Program-made: the position numbers and the translations under genes
Source: Calothrix sp. NIES-4105
GTDB taxonomy: Bacteria; Cyanobacteriota; Cyanobacteriia; Cyanobacteriales; Nostocaceae
NCBI RefSeq assembly: GCF_002368415.1
Contig: NZ_AP018290.1
Coordinates: 2,865,614-2,929,613 of the forward strand
DNA: 64,000 bases
Direction of reading: 5' to 3'
Notes under the pieces: generated by a model
Told to the model about the DNA's origin: nothing
What the model saw: only the letters and a program-made list of their open reading frames with translations
Database searches by the model: none
Part shown: positions 17,688 to 25,706 of the stretch, in pieces
How the letters are laid out: every line of letters starts with the position of its first letter
Numbering within the stretch: the first letter of the stretch is position 1

Positions 17688-18581
17688 CTAATCTAACCTA
17701 GCGCCAGTTTTTGCTGACCGCCACCGATTAAACCCGTAAATACCAAAAGCAAGAATAAATACATATGGACTATAAGCCATTAGCCAAATAGCTAGTTTTA
17801 ACAGTCCCATGCTAAATTTGCCGACAGAGTTAGTTGATTTATTCCAAGTATCTTGAACTTGTAGCCCAAAACCACGCTGAGGATTCTTAGTTGAGACTGC
17901 TGCTTCTAAATTTAAGGAAATAGTTGAATAATTAACTTGATTCTGTAAATTCTTAAGCTGGGCATCTATACGCTCGATAGAATCACGGACATTGCTTAAT
18001 TCCCGCGACACACTCAATGTATCGCGCACCGAACCAGCTTTATCCATGATTTTTTGAAGATTTGTTTCAGTTCTTCTTAGGTTGACTAACTGTGCTTGAA
18101 AATCAACAATTCGATCTCCAACGTCTTCTGCGGTGATACTGCGATTTTTTACTATCCCTAGTTTTGCCAGTTGGTTAAGCGTATTATCTAACGAATTTTG
18201 CGGGACTCTCAACTGTATTGATGCACTTGAACGCACGAACTCATCTAAGGGCTGATTTTGAGCTAGTTTGATTAAATCACCTTGCTGTTTGTCAATGATT
18301 TGCGTCACTTCACTGATGCTTTTGTCTATTGACTCTACAACCAAGCTCATGGTTGCTTTTTTAATTAGTTGGGATTTTGCCTTTACAGGCGCCTTGGTTG
18401 ATGCAATCGTATTAGCTGTATCATTTGTTTCTGCTGGTATTGTAGCTGCCAATTGTTTAAGTGCCGCTGATTGTGGCATTGACACTGACCGACCAGCCGC
18501 ATCACCACCTGTCGCAGCACAACTGCTCAAAACGATTCCACTCAAGACAGTGGTTAAAACTAGATTACTCTTCATGCTCAA
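17688..18581 (-). CDS. DUF4349 lipoprotein
   Basis: A 297-residue protein. The lipobox LSSC near residue 20 predicts lipid modification and export. Residues 75-235 match the DUF4349 pattern: KKATMSLVVESIDKS, then IQLRVPQNSLDNTLNQLAKLG, then a long coiled coil with RELSNVRDSIERIDAQLKNL. A single membrane segment lies near 262-285, followed by a basic tail. DUF4349 proteins are envelope proteins of unknown function. Initiation could be at M1 or M3. It is upstream of the Ser/Thr kinase on the same strand and could be co-transcribed, and divergent from the HEAT-repeat gene. Confidence 0.85.
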   Translation of the reverse strand: MSMKSNLVLTTVLSGIVLSSCAATGGDAAGRSVSMPQSAALKQLAATIPAETNDTANTIASTKAPVKAKSQLIKKATMSLVVESIDKSISEVTQIIDKQQGDLIKLAQNQPLDEFVRSSASIQLRVPQNSLDNTLNQLAKLGIVKNRSITAEDVGDRIVDFQAQLVNLRRTETNLQKIMDKAGSVRDTLSVSRELSNVRDSIERIDAQLKNLQNQVNYSTISLNLEAAVSTKNPQRGFGLQVQDTWNKSTNSVGKFSMGLLKLAIWLMAYSPYVFILAFGIYGFNRWRSAKTGARLD

Positions 18582-18775
18582 ACCTCACATAAATAAGCTT
18601 AATGCTAGTATGTATGTTTATCTGTCTTTAGATAGTTGTCGTTACGGTTTGGGTAACAAAGAAGCTTGATATTAACCACTTCAAGAATTGTCACAACACT
18701 CCATAATTAACTTGAAAGTCAGTAGGTATAATAATTAGACTAAAAAATTCAAATAAAGCTAAAAATAAATCAAAT

Positions 18776-19555
18776 ATGTCATCATCTTATCCGTCTCCTG
18801 TAAACAAATTGCTGACTTACGGAGATTGCAGCCAAATCAAGGGTATGCCTGATTATGTAGGGGAACTAGGTTTTACTTCATCGCATATTCCCGACTTGAT
18901 ACGCATGGCTAGTGATGAGGAGTTATTAATTGGTGCTTCGGATACAGACCTGCAAGCTTGGGCGCCAGTTCATGCAATGCGAGTTTTAGGTCAACTGCGC
19001 GCGGTTGAAGCTATTGAACCATTAATTAATTTATTTGGTGCATTTGAAGAAGATGACCGGATGAGTTCAGAGTTACCTAGTGCTATAGCTGCGATTGGCA
19101 CTACTGCAATTGAGCCACTTCAAGCATATATGTTAGACTCGTCACACGATACTTACCAGCGCGCGGATGCAGCCTGTGCGTTGACTCGTATTGCTCAAAT
19201 TCATCCTGATGCTCGTTCTAGATGTGTTGAAATTATAACTAATTTATTAAATAACTTTGCTGATAATGACCCAGACGTTAATGCTTTTTTAGTTGGCGAA
19301 CTAATTGATTTAAAAGCAGTAGAAGCGGCACCTGTTATTGAGAAAGCTTTTGCAGATGATTGTGTACCAACTTTCTTGGTTGGAGATTGGGAGGAGGTGC
19401 AAATTGCGCTGGGGATCAAAGCGCGCTCAGACTCATCTAATCGTTTTCCACTAGAACAAGTAATAGATCACTATACAAGTACACTACCAGAATTTATAGA
19501 TTCTGATCACGTGCCAAATCAAAGCTCAGAAGATTTCGATACGAACAAACCATAA
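18776..19555 (+). CDS. HEAT-like repeat protein
   Basis: A 259-residue soluble acidic protein. The middle, about residues 60-200, has repeated helical pairs of HEAT/PBS-lyase type (WAPVHAMRVLGQLRAVEAI, LPSAIAAIGTTAIEPLQAYM, RADAACALTRIAQIHPD). The first 55 residues and the low-complexity end are unlike anything I recognise. Such proteins are usually scaffolds. No enzymatic motif is visible. The gene reads into the repeat-element array that starts at 19655. Confidence 0.75.
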   Translation: MSSSYPSPVNKLLTYGDCSQIKGMPDYVGELGFTSSHIPDLIRMASDEELLIGASDTDLQAWAPVHAMRVLGQLRAVEAIEPLINLFGAFEEDDRMSSELPSAIAAIGTTAIEPLQAYMLDSSHDTYQRADAACALTRIAQIHPDARSRCVEIITNLLNNFADNDPDVNAFLVGELIDLKAVEAAPVIEKAFADDCVPTFLVGDWEEVQIALGIKARSDSSNRFPLEQVIDHYTSTLPEFIDSDHVPNQSSEDFDTNKP

Positions 19556-19654
19556 TATTTTAATCAGTTGTAGCATGGGCTTATAGCCTGTGCAGTACAG
19601 TTTATTATTTTTACCACAGAGACTTCTAGGGCACAGAGGGGAGAGAAATGAATC

Positions 19655-19775
19655 ACTAGTAGTTTGTGTCATTAATTTTGGGAAGTTGGAGGAATGAACC
19701 ACAAAGACACAAAGGACACAAAGAAAGAATTTTTAAGAAGTCAACATCCCAAGACTTATGACATGGAGTACTAGT
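19655..19775. mobile_element. 121-bp ACTAGT-bounded MITE-like element (copy A)
   Basis: The element is bounded by ACTAGT at each end (19655-19660, 19770-19775). Terminal inverted repeats of about 27 bases contain GTCATTAATTTTGG on the left and CCAAGACTTATGAC on the right. The core between the GTC...GAC ends is exactly 95 bp (19668-19762). It holds the AACCACAAAGACACAAAG repeat, reading on the plus strand. Confidence 0.78.
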
Positions 19776-20000
19776 AGTTCATGTCATTAATTTTGATAGG
19801 TTGGTAGGGTGTGGAGGGCGCCATTACAATCTTCGTTTGAAACGAAAAATTAAAAAGCTTTGACGCACCATCGAAAATGCCGGTGCTATCAGGCTACAAG
19901 TCTTTTCATGAAGAGTGGAGTTTTTTTGTAGCGTCACACACCCTACCATACCGTAACGACAGGCACCAACTCACCAAATTTTATGACACAGACTACTAGT
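19770..20000. mobile_element. ACTAGT-bounded element with a different, longer core (copy B)
   Basis: It shares its left ACTAGT with copy A and its right ACTAGT (19995-20000) with copy C. The GTCATTAATTTTG end at 19783 and ATTTTATGAC end at 19987 are as in A, but the interior is about 205 bp. That interior carries its own nested inverted repeat, GGTAGGGTGTG near 19803 and CACACCCTACC near 19937. No protein is encoded. Confidence 0.68.
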
Positions 20001-20115
20001 AGTTCATGTCATTAATTTTGGTAGGTTAATCTCTTAAAAATTCTTCCTTTGTGCCCTTTGTGTCTTTGTGGTTCATTCCTCCTACCTTCCAAAACTTATG
20101 ACATGGAGTACTAGT
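19995..20115. mobile_element. 121-bp ACTAGT-bounded element (copy C, inverted core)
   Basis: Same size and ends as copy A (core 20008-20102, 95 bp), but the interior is in the opposite orientation: it reads CCTTTGTGCCCTTTGTG and then GGTTCATTCCTCC. It shares ACTAGT 19995-20000 with copy B and ends at ACTAGT 20110-20115. Bases 20116-20282 after it are plain AT-rich DNA. Confidence 0.78.
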
Positions 20116-20321
20116 TTTGCTTACCTGTGTCTGTAGTCAAAAAAATGTTTACTATCAGCAAAAAATAAAGGCGCCACAAATTTATCTTTTCTTTATATAA
20201 ATCGACAAAATCTCTTGCATAAAAACTGAACTACAAACATATAGCTTACTAGTCATAGTCAAGTTGACTTATTGACTTTAGCTTGAATTGTAGATTTACT
20301 TTTGTAAGAAAATTAATCAAG

Positions 20322-20930
20322 ATGAAAATTAAGCTTTATAATCAAGTTTCAAGTTTACTAATCGCAGGATTGGTATTATCGAATTTTGGAACTGTGTCCG
20401 CCTCTATCAAGAATCAAACATTACAGCAACTTAACGGTTCCAGCGAACTATTACTCACACAAAAACAAGCATCAAAAGAAGACTGTATTGCCTTCAACCC
20501 CAATAATATCGCCGTCAAGCAAGTTAACGGTAGCTGGAAAATAGTTGAGAATGGAAATCACTGGATGTTTGACTTTGGCGCCAATAAAGACGAAGCAACA
20601 CGCGCGTTCCAAGTTATCAAACAATACAGCATGAGCAAATCCTGCTTCGTTGGGCGCCCACAACCATCGTTCAAATATCTACTTACAAATAATAATGCCC
20701 CATCTGGCGCCATTCCAGGGGAAGATTGCGTAGCATTTAACCCAGCAACAACAGCTTTAAGTAAAATCAACAACCGTTGGAAAATTGTAGACGGTAATCA
20801 TTGGATGTTTGACTTTAATACTAATAAAGCAGAAGCGGAACAATCCTTAGAGATTATCAAAAAATATAACTTCACCCGTTCCTGCTTCGTTGGTAGACCT
20901 GACCCCAGTTTTACCTACTTACGTAAATAA
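20322..20930 (+). CDS. secreted protein with two tandem EDC-FNP/HWMFDF/CFVGRP repeats
   Basis: 202 residues from ATG 20322, chosen over TTG 20283 because it gives a normal signal peptide (KIKLYNQVSS plus hydrophobic core, cleavage near VSAS). Two repeats of about 60 residues follow. Each has EDC(I/V)AFNP, then W-KIV with a conserved (D/N)GNHWMFDF, then a helix with Glu/Ala, and ends SCFVGRP-PSF-YL. Two Cys per repeat suggest an intra-repeat disulphide. I know this module as recurrent in secreted cyanobacterial proteins but cannot assign a ligand. Repeat 2 differs mainly at surface positions. Confidence 0.78.
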   Translation: MKIKLYNQVSSLLIAGLVLSNFGTVSASIKNQTLQQLNGSSELLLTQKQASKEDCIAFNPNNIAVKQVNGSWKIVENGNHWMFDFGANKDEATRAFQVIKQYSMSKSCFVGRPQPSFKYLLTNNNAPSGAIPGEDCVAFNPATTALSKINNRWKIVDGNHWMFDFNTNKAEAEQSLEIIKKYNFTRSCFVGRPDPSFTYLRK

Positions 20931-20941
20931 CGCAGCATAAA

Positions 20942-21022
20942 TCAATTATAAATAAAGTAACCGCTACTCGCGCCAGGGATTGCAGTAAGTTGGTCAATAA
21001 AATCAACAAAATTTTCTAACAT
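20942..21022 (-). pseudogene. 5' remnant of a DUF6745 gene
   Basis: On the minus strand, ATG 21022 starts MLENFVDFIDQLT, nearly identical to the start of the DUF6745 gene at 22901-23983 (MLENPIDFIDQLT). It then runs into unrelated codons to TGA 20942-20944. The DNA upstream of the ATG (to about 21100) also matches the upstream DNA of the intact gene (23984-24062), at roughly 70% identity by eye. The remnant therefore includes the promoter region. It marks an old duplication followed by deletion. Confidence 0.78.
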
Positions 21023-21200
21023 AAAGCATCACTTACTACGTATAAAAATTAGGTAGCTATATTTACATTGTTACCATCGCATATAAGTAATGCTCAAGCT
21101 TGAACCAAAAATATCTTTGTGATAAAGTGTAGGTATATATTTACAATAACCAACGTTTTGTCAATAAGATGCAAATTCAACCAGGTAGTGAGGCACGAAT

Positions 21201-21797
21201 ATGTCTAAGATGCAGCAAGTGCTGGAACTCGCCCATGATATGGGAGTAATCCGCGCCAAAGACGCGGAAGCAAAAGGAATTCATCGCTCATATCTGAAAC
21301 GTCTTGAGCAGCAAGGACTGCTTATTCGTTCAGCCCGTGGGATTTATACCTTCACAGAAGCAGAAATTACAGAAAGTCATAGCTTGGTGGAAGCTGTTAA
21401 AAGGGTTCCTCATGGAATAATCTGCTTGCTCTCTGCCCTTAGCTTTTATGAACTTACAACCCAGGCTCCTTTTGAAGTATGGCTATCTATAGCTCAGAAA
21501 GCACGGGCGCCTAAAGAAGATATGCTTCCACTACGGATTGTTTATATGTCTGGTCAAGCTTTGGAATCTGGGATTGAGGAGCATGAAATTGAAGGAGTGC
21601 GCGTAAGAGTTTATTCTGTCGCCAAAACAGTTGTAGATTGTTTCAAATTCCGTAACAAAATTGGTCTTGATGTCGCGTTAGAAGCACTACGTTCTGGCGT
21701 GCGCTCTAGAAGCTGCACCATTGACGAGATTTGGCATTATGCAAAAATTTGCCGAATGCAAAATGTAATGCGTCCTTATCTGGAGTCGCTTAAATGA
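21201..21797 (+). CDS. abiEi: AbiEi-family antitoxin / transcriptional regulator
   Basis: A 198-residue protein. The N-terminal winged-helix (residues 1-55) has VIRAKDAEAKGIHRSYLKRLEQQGLL and RSARGIYTF. The C-terminal domain has the AbiEi-type CLLSALSFYELTTQ, a WLSIAQKARAP segment and VRVYSVAKTVVDCFKFRNKIGLDVALEALR. AbiEi binds its own promoter and neutralises the AbiEii nucleotidyltransferase (type IV toxin-antitoxin, phage defence). Its stop TGA 21795-21797 overlaps the ATG of the toxin frame by four bases. The frame is intact. Confidence 0.9.
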   Translation: MSKMQQVLELAHDMGVIRAKDAEAKGIHRSYLKRLEQQGLLIRSARGIYTFTEAEITESHSLVEAVKRVPHGIICLLSALSFYELTTQAPFEVWLSIAQKARAPKEDMLPLRIVYMSGQALESGIEEHEIEGVRVRVYSVAKTVVDCFKFRNKIGLDVALEALRSGVRSRSCTIDEIWHYAKICRMQNVMRPYLESLK

Positions 21798-22718
21798 CTA
21801 AAAAACCACTTCGTAACATCCCAGCTTCGGTTAAAGGACGGTTGCTGCAACTCTCACGCACAGCGACGCGAGGATTTTAATTACCTGCTAACTCGTTATG
21901 CCGCTGACCGTCTTTTGTACAGGTTAAGCCAATCTCCATACAAGCAGCAGTTTATCCTGAAAGGAGCAAGTCTTTTTAGGGTATGGCATGGTGAGCCGCA
22001 TAGAGCCACTAAAGATTTGGACTTGTTAGGTTATGGAGAAAATGAAATTTCATATCTGGAAAAAGTTTTTGCAGAAATTTGCTGCATAGCCTTTAACGAT
22101 GATGGCATTGTCTTTGAGCAAGAAAGTGTGAAGGGTGAAAAAATCAAAGAAGAACAAGAATATGAAGGCGTGCGAATTAAGCTAACGGCTAAACTGGATT
22201 CGATTAGTATCCAGGTTCAAGTAGATGTTGGATTTGGTGATGCAGTTACACCCAAAGCAGAAGAAGCAGAATTTCCTGCTATCTTGGATATGCCTGCTCC
22301 CTGTTTACTTGTCTATCCTCGTGAAACAGTCGTTGCTGAAAAATTTCAGGCAATGGTTGACCTTGGCATCACAAACAGCCGATTAAAAGATTTTTATGAT
22401 ATCTGGTTTCTCTGTCAAAAATTTCAATTCCAGGGAGAAATACTTTGCGAAGCGTTTAAGAATACCTTTAGCCGACGCAAAACAGCATTGCCTATAACCT
22501 TACCCTTCGCTTTAACTTCAGAATTTGCTCTTGATAATGCTAAACAGAAACAATGGAAATCTTTTGTTAATAAGGGACAACTTAAGACAGAAGAGGTTTC
22601 CTTAACTGAAGTTATTACTGTTCTTGGAGAATTTTTAATGCCACCAAGCATTGCAGTAGCGCAAGAACAGAATTTTAGCAAAATATGGATTCCTTCAACA
22701 TACTGGTCTGATAGTTGA
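21794..22718 (+). pseudogene. abiEii: AbiEii/AbiGii-type nucleotidyltransferase toxin, frameshifted near its start
   Basis: ATG 21794 starts MTKKPLRNIPASVKGRLLQL and hits TAA at 21878-21880. Shifting the frame by one base near 21860-21868 restores EDFNYLLTRYAADRLLYRLS and the rest of a nucleotidyltransferase domain: ILKGASLFRVW, TKDLDLLGYG, YPRETVVAEKFQAMVD and LKDFYDIWFL. A TTG at 21915 could still start a 267-residue product that includes the catalytic LKGAS and DLDL motifs. The toxin is therefore broken, or expressed only from an internal start. A sequencing error is the alternative. Confidence 0.85.
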
Positions 22719-22900
22719 AGCTCCTAAATGACGAATGCAATGGTGGCAGCAAAAAAAACATAGCAGGCATGAAAGTATAGTTTTGATAAGTTTTTGTAGC
22801 GCAGGTGCCGTACTTGTGCTGTATTCTCACTCCTAGGCGCCATCAACCATCAACTAACATATCTTATAAACAGCCAAAAGCTTATATTTACGCAAATACA
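22719..22900. other. short intergenic stretch between convergent genes
   Basis: Contains a degenerate GTAGCGCAGGTGCCGTAC word related to the GTAGCACAGGCATCCTG hairpin at 25213, and one GGCGCC. No gene was seen. Confidence 0.5.
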
Positions 22901-23983
22901 TCAACTTTGTACTGCAAAATCTTTTGGCTCAACACCCCAATTTACCCAGCCAATAGCCTCACGAGCAGAACTCATATCAGGTGGAACACGCAACATATGA
23001 ACATGACCTGTACTAGGACAAACCATTTTTAACAAACACATAGGCTCTTGCAACGAAGAACCGTCATCATCTAGCTCAACATAATTATCAACTTTTAACA
23101 AAGTATACTCTTGCCAAGTATCTAACTCAATGGCGCCTAACTCGCGATAAATACGTTCATACCCAATACCTTGAATTAAAACTCGTCGTAGTTCCGCATT
23201 TCGTTCTTCAACTAACCATTGTGCCTTCCACTCATCCGTAAAAACTTCCCCATATTTATTCGGCAGTATAACACCCTGATAAGCATAAACTTTAAAACCA
23301 TCAGCAAACTTTATAGCAGCTTCACCCTCTGCATGGAGGCGATTTTCGCTATCAAATAATAATTTTATTGGACGTTCACATATAAAGCAAATATTTTTAT
23401 AATACATAATCCAGCCACAATACTGCACCAAATCTTTCAGAAGCTGCCATTGCTTTTCTTTATAAGGTAAATGTAGAACAGAAATACAAAAATCATAAAA
23501 GCAACATTCAGGAGTTAAAAAATCAATATTATAAGCGCCCTCCGAATATTCATCAGGGATAGACATATCATCTTCGTCTAACAAATCTTCAAGAACTGAA
23601 TATAAATTAGATATTTGTAAAATCATTTGTAATAACTCTCGTTCCAGAAACGTTCTTTCTTGGATTATTGTTGAATTATGTCTTCGTTCTTCATCATAGT
23701 TAACTAATGGATGCCGTAAATCAGACCTTAACGAAAATTGTAAGTATTGTTTTTCATAATCATATAACTCTTTTAAAGCCTCATACGGGCTATCAACGAA
23801 AATAATTTCCGGCGCCTCAGTGTCGAACCACTGGTAAGCAGCAACTACTGCATCATAAGCTTTTTGTCTATCGAGTCGCTCTGTTGAAAGTGCGATTTTC
23901 TTCCACTTCTCTATGTAAACAGGAATCAAAGCTTCCTGCTCAGGTGTAAGTTGATCAATAAAGTCGATAGGGTTTTCTAGCAT
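22901..23983 (-). CDS. DUF6745-domain protein
   Basis: A 360-residue soluble acidic protein. The start MLENPIDFIDQLTPEQE is followed by a helical region. The conserved C-terminal domain begins near residue 205, with HAEGEAAIKFADGFKVYAYQGV, then QWLVEERNAELRRVLIQGIGYERI, LDTWQEYTLLKVD and HMLRVPPDMSSAREAIGWVNWG. I associate this block with DUF6745; such proteins are often multi-copy in cyanobacteria and have no known function. A decayed copy of its 5' end and promoter lies at 20942-21100. Confidence 0.82.
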   Translation of the reverse strand: MLENPIDFIDQLTPEQEALIPVYIEKWKKIALSTERLDRQKAYDAVVAAYQWFDTEAPEIIFVDSPYEALKELYDYEKQYLQFSLRSDLRHPLVNYDEERRHNSTIIQERTFLERELLQMILQISNLYSVLEDLLDEDDMSIPDEYSEGAYNIDFLTPECCFYDFCISVLHLPYKEKQWQLLKDLVQYCGWIMYYKNICFICERPIKLLFDSENRLHAEGEAAIKFADGFKVYAYQGVILPNKYGEVFTDEWKAQWLVEERNAELRRVLIQGIGYERIYRELGAIELDTWQEYTLLKVDNYVELDDDGSSLQEPMCLLKMVCPSTGHVHMLRVPPDMSSAREAIGWVNWGVEPKDFAVQS

Positions 23984-24113
23984 AACGCATTACTTACTAT
24001 GTATACCGAGAGAGTAGTTATATTTAAATTATTCCCGTTATATTCGAGTAACGCTCAAACTTTTAAAATTTTCAATTGAATTCAACTAAAATCTTGAGTT
24101 GACTATATTTTGT

Positions 24114-24334
24114 TTATTCTCCTAACCATTCTTCGCGAGAAACACGGTTCTTGCCGTAATAACCTTGATAATAAACCTGTGCTAATATCACCCTCGTGGG
24201 GATTAGGAATAATTACAGTCACATCATCACGTCGCATTTGTGGATGCTTGCCGCCTGAGAAAGGACCCTCAAATCCGCTCTTCCTGCAAGCGCCTTACAA
24301 ACTCGCGCCAAGATACAGGTGTTAATCTAGACAT
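24114..24334 (-). pseudogene. hicA: HicA-type mRNA interferase toxin with two frameshifts
   Basis: ATG 24334 starts MSRLTPVSWREFVRRLQE and meets TGA at 24269-24271. A one-base shift near 24277-24285 restores SGFEGPFSGGKHPQM, RRDDVTVIIPNPHEGDI and STGLLSRLLRQ. A second shift near 24141-24153 is needed for the terminal VSREEWLGE and TAA 24114. HicA proteins are about 70-80 residues and carry a catalytic His in GGKH, still present here. The two lesions make a functional product unlikely. The start overlaps the end of hicB by eight bases. Confidence 0.85.
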
Positions 24335-24584
24335 CGTTAGACACAAGCTTGGTTATTTCATTCAGGTTCACACCAGCTATTACAGGAATCATAAGCCCTA
24401 AAAGCAAACGCAGTGCGATCCAATCGCTTAAAGCCTCTCTAAGTTCACGTCTACAGCCTTCAAGGGTTCGATGGCTAGCCCAAACTCCTTGTAAACCGGG
24501 TATTTCACCCCAGTAGGCACCATCATCTTCTATAATTTCATAAACAGCTATTTCCATTGCTTGGTCAATATAGCTTGCCAGCAT
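24327..24584 (-). CDS. hicB: HicB-type antitoxin
   Basis: An intact 85-residue frame. It shows the partial RNase H-like HicB fold: YEIIEDDGAYWGEIPGLQGVW, then ASHRTLEGCRRELREALSDWI and a C-terminal tail ending in SNDV. HicB sequesters the HicA RNase and usually represses the operon. The gene lies upstream of, and overlaps, the disrupted hicA. Order antitoxin then toxin is a known arrangement in cyanobacterial hicBA loci. Confidence 0.87.
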   Translation of the reverse strand: MLASYIDQAMEIAVYEIIEDDGAYWGEIPGLQGVWASHRTLEGCRRELREALSDWIALRLLLGLMIPVIAGVNLNEITKLVSNDV

Positions 24585-24678
24585 GTTAGATTTCTATAAA
24601 CTCCTTAATTAAATAATACCTTAGAATGCGTTTGTACTTGACATATAGCTTACAAATTCTGAAAGTACCTTGCATACA

Positions 24679-24750
24679 GCATTGACGAAATTTGACACTA
24701 TACAAAAATCTGTCGAATGCAGAATGTGATACGTCCTTACCTAGAGCGCT
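24679..24750 (+). pseudogene. 3' fragment of an AbiEi antitoxin gene
   Basis: The DNA matches the end of the abiEi gene (about 21717-21791) at roughly 80% by eye: ATTGACGA-ATTTG, then CAAAAAT-TG-CGAATGCA, then CGTCCTTA-CT-GAG. The fragment has an early in-frame stop and no start. It shows that the AbiE locus, or part of it, was once duplicated across this region. Confidence 0.75.
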
Positions 24751-24827
24751 CTATCTTCTGTATGAAGCCTGTTTGAGCTATCAAAATATAGAATTGAAGT
24801 TGAAATAATATATTTAGGTAGCAAACA

Positions 24828-25193
24828 ATGCCAGCACAGTTTAAGTACGTAATGTTGATGGTCAAGGATGTTCCCTCAGCAGTTAAATTCTACAGCGAAG
24901 GATTAGGGTTAAGTGTAAAAGTTTCTACACCTGGATGGGCTGAAATCGATGCTGGTGGTACTACCATTGCTTTTCATGGTGCAGAGTCAGATGCAGAAAC
25001 TGGTGACTCGCCAATTTTAAGCTTCAATGTCGATGATATTCACGAAGTTATCGCTACACTCGAAAATCTGGGAGGAACACTAGAAGGACGAGTTCGCGAA
25101 CCGTCGTTCGGCAAAGTTGCCGCTGTACGTACACCCGATAAACATTTATTAAGTTTATTGCAACCAGCTACAGTTGGCGCCACTGCCGCTTAG
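24828..25193 (+). CDS. VOC (glyoxalase/bleomycin-resistance fold) family protein
   Basis: 121 residues. It shows the paired beta-alpha-beta-beta-beta modules of the VOC superfamily: YVMLMVKDVPSAVKFYSEGLGL at the start, WAEIDAGGTTIAFHG in module 1, and FNVDDIHEVIATLENLGG, then VRTPDKHLLSLLQP in module 2. Candidate metal ligands are His near residue 45 and acidic residues, but the set is incomplete, so the activity is unclear. ATG 24828 has an AGGTAGC upstream. A hairpin terminator follows at 25213. Confidence 0.87.
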   Translation: MPAQFKYVMLMVKDVPSAVKFYSEGLGLSVKVSTPGWAEIDAGGTTIAFHGAESDAETGDSPILSFNVDDIHEVIATLENLGGTLEGRVREPSFGKVAAVRTPDKHLLSLLQPATVGATAA

Positions 25194-25212
25194 TTTTGAT
25201 AAATTCTTGTAG

Positions 25213-25231
25213 CACAGGCATCCTGCCTGTG
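25213..25231 (+). terminator. hairpin CACAGGCA TCC TGCCTGTG
   Basis: A perfect 8-base stem with a 3-base loop 20 bases after the VOC gene stop, followed by a weak T-rich tract (GTAGTATTTT). The word belongs to a dispersed family also seen, degenerate, near 19575 and 22795. Confidence 0.65.
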
Positions 25232-25427
25232 TAGTATTTTAACCAGAGGCATCATCAAATTACATATCTTATAAATACTCAATTGACTGAACAGCACCAT
25301 TCAAGGGCAAGCCCGAAGGAAACTAGGCTACTGTACAATAAATTAAGGTTTTAAATACATAAGTTAAAAGGTTATATATACCTAATATCTCAGCGTGAGC
25401 AATCTACAAACACTAGGAGCATAGAAT

Positions 25428-25706
25428 ATGAAAATTAAAGGAATAAAGCGAGGTAAAAATATAGAATTGCTTGAGGAAATAGCTATTCCCGATAACCAAG
25501 AAATTATATTAGAAATTTCTAATACAGAAGTTTTAGCAACTTATAAGCTTGAAGTATTAGAACAATCGGCTAGACAGCAAGATAAATTAGATGATTCAGA
25601 AGATATTATCATACAAGACTTTATGAAGATAAGTGAATCCGCATTAGATGAGTACTGGCTTAATGAAGAGGAGGATGAAGCTTGTAAAAATCTCTATAAT
25701 ATTTAA
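25428..25706 (+). CDS. antitoxin of a MazF/PemK-type module
   Basis: A 92-residue intact frame. The N-terminus MKIKGIKRGKNIELLEEIAIPDNQEI resembles the short beta-hairpin DNA-binding start of small cyanobacterial antitoxins. The C-terminus is acidic (ALDEYWLNEEEDEA), as in toxin-wrapping tails. The identification rests mainly on the disrupted MazF-like gene that overlaps its end. Confidence 0.7.
   Translation: MKIKGIKRGKNIELLEEIAIPDNQEIILEISNTEVLATYKLEVLEQSARQQDKLDDSEDIIIQDFMKISESALDEYWLNEEEDEACKNLYNI

Noticed and set aside
24110-24325. 71-residue plus-strand frame
   Set aside because: It lies antisense to the hicA pseudogene, whose minus-strand translation matches a known family.
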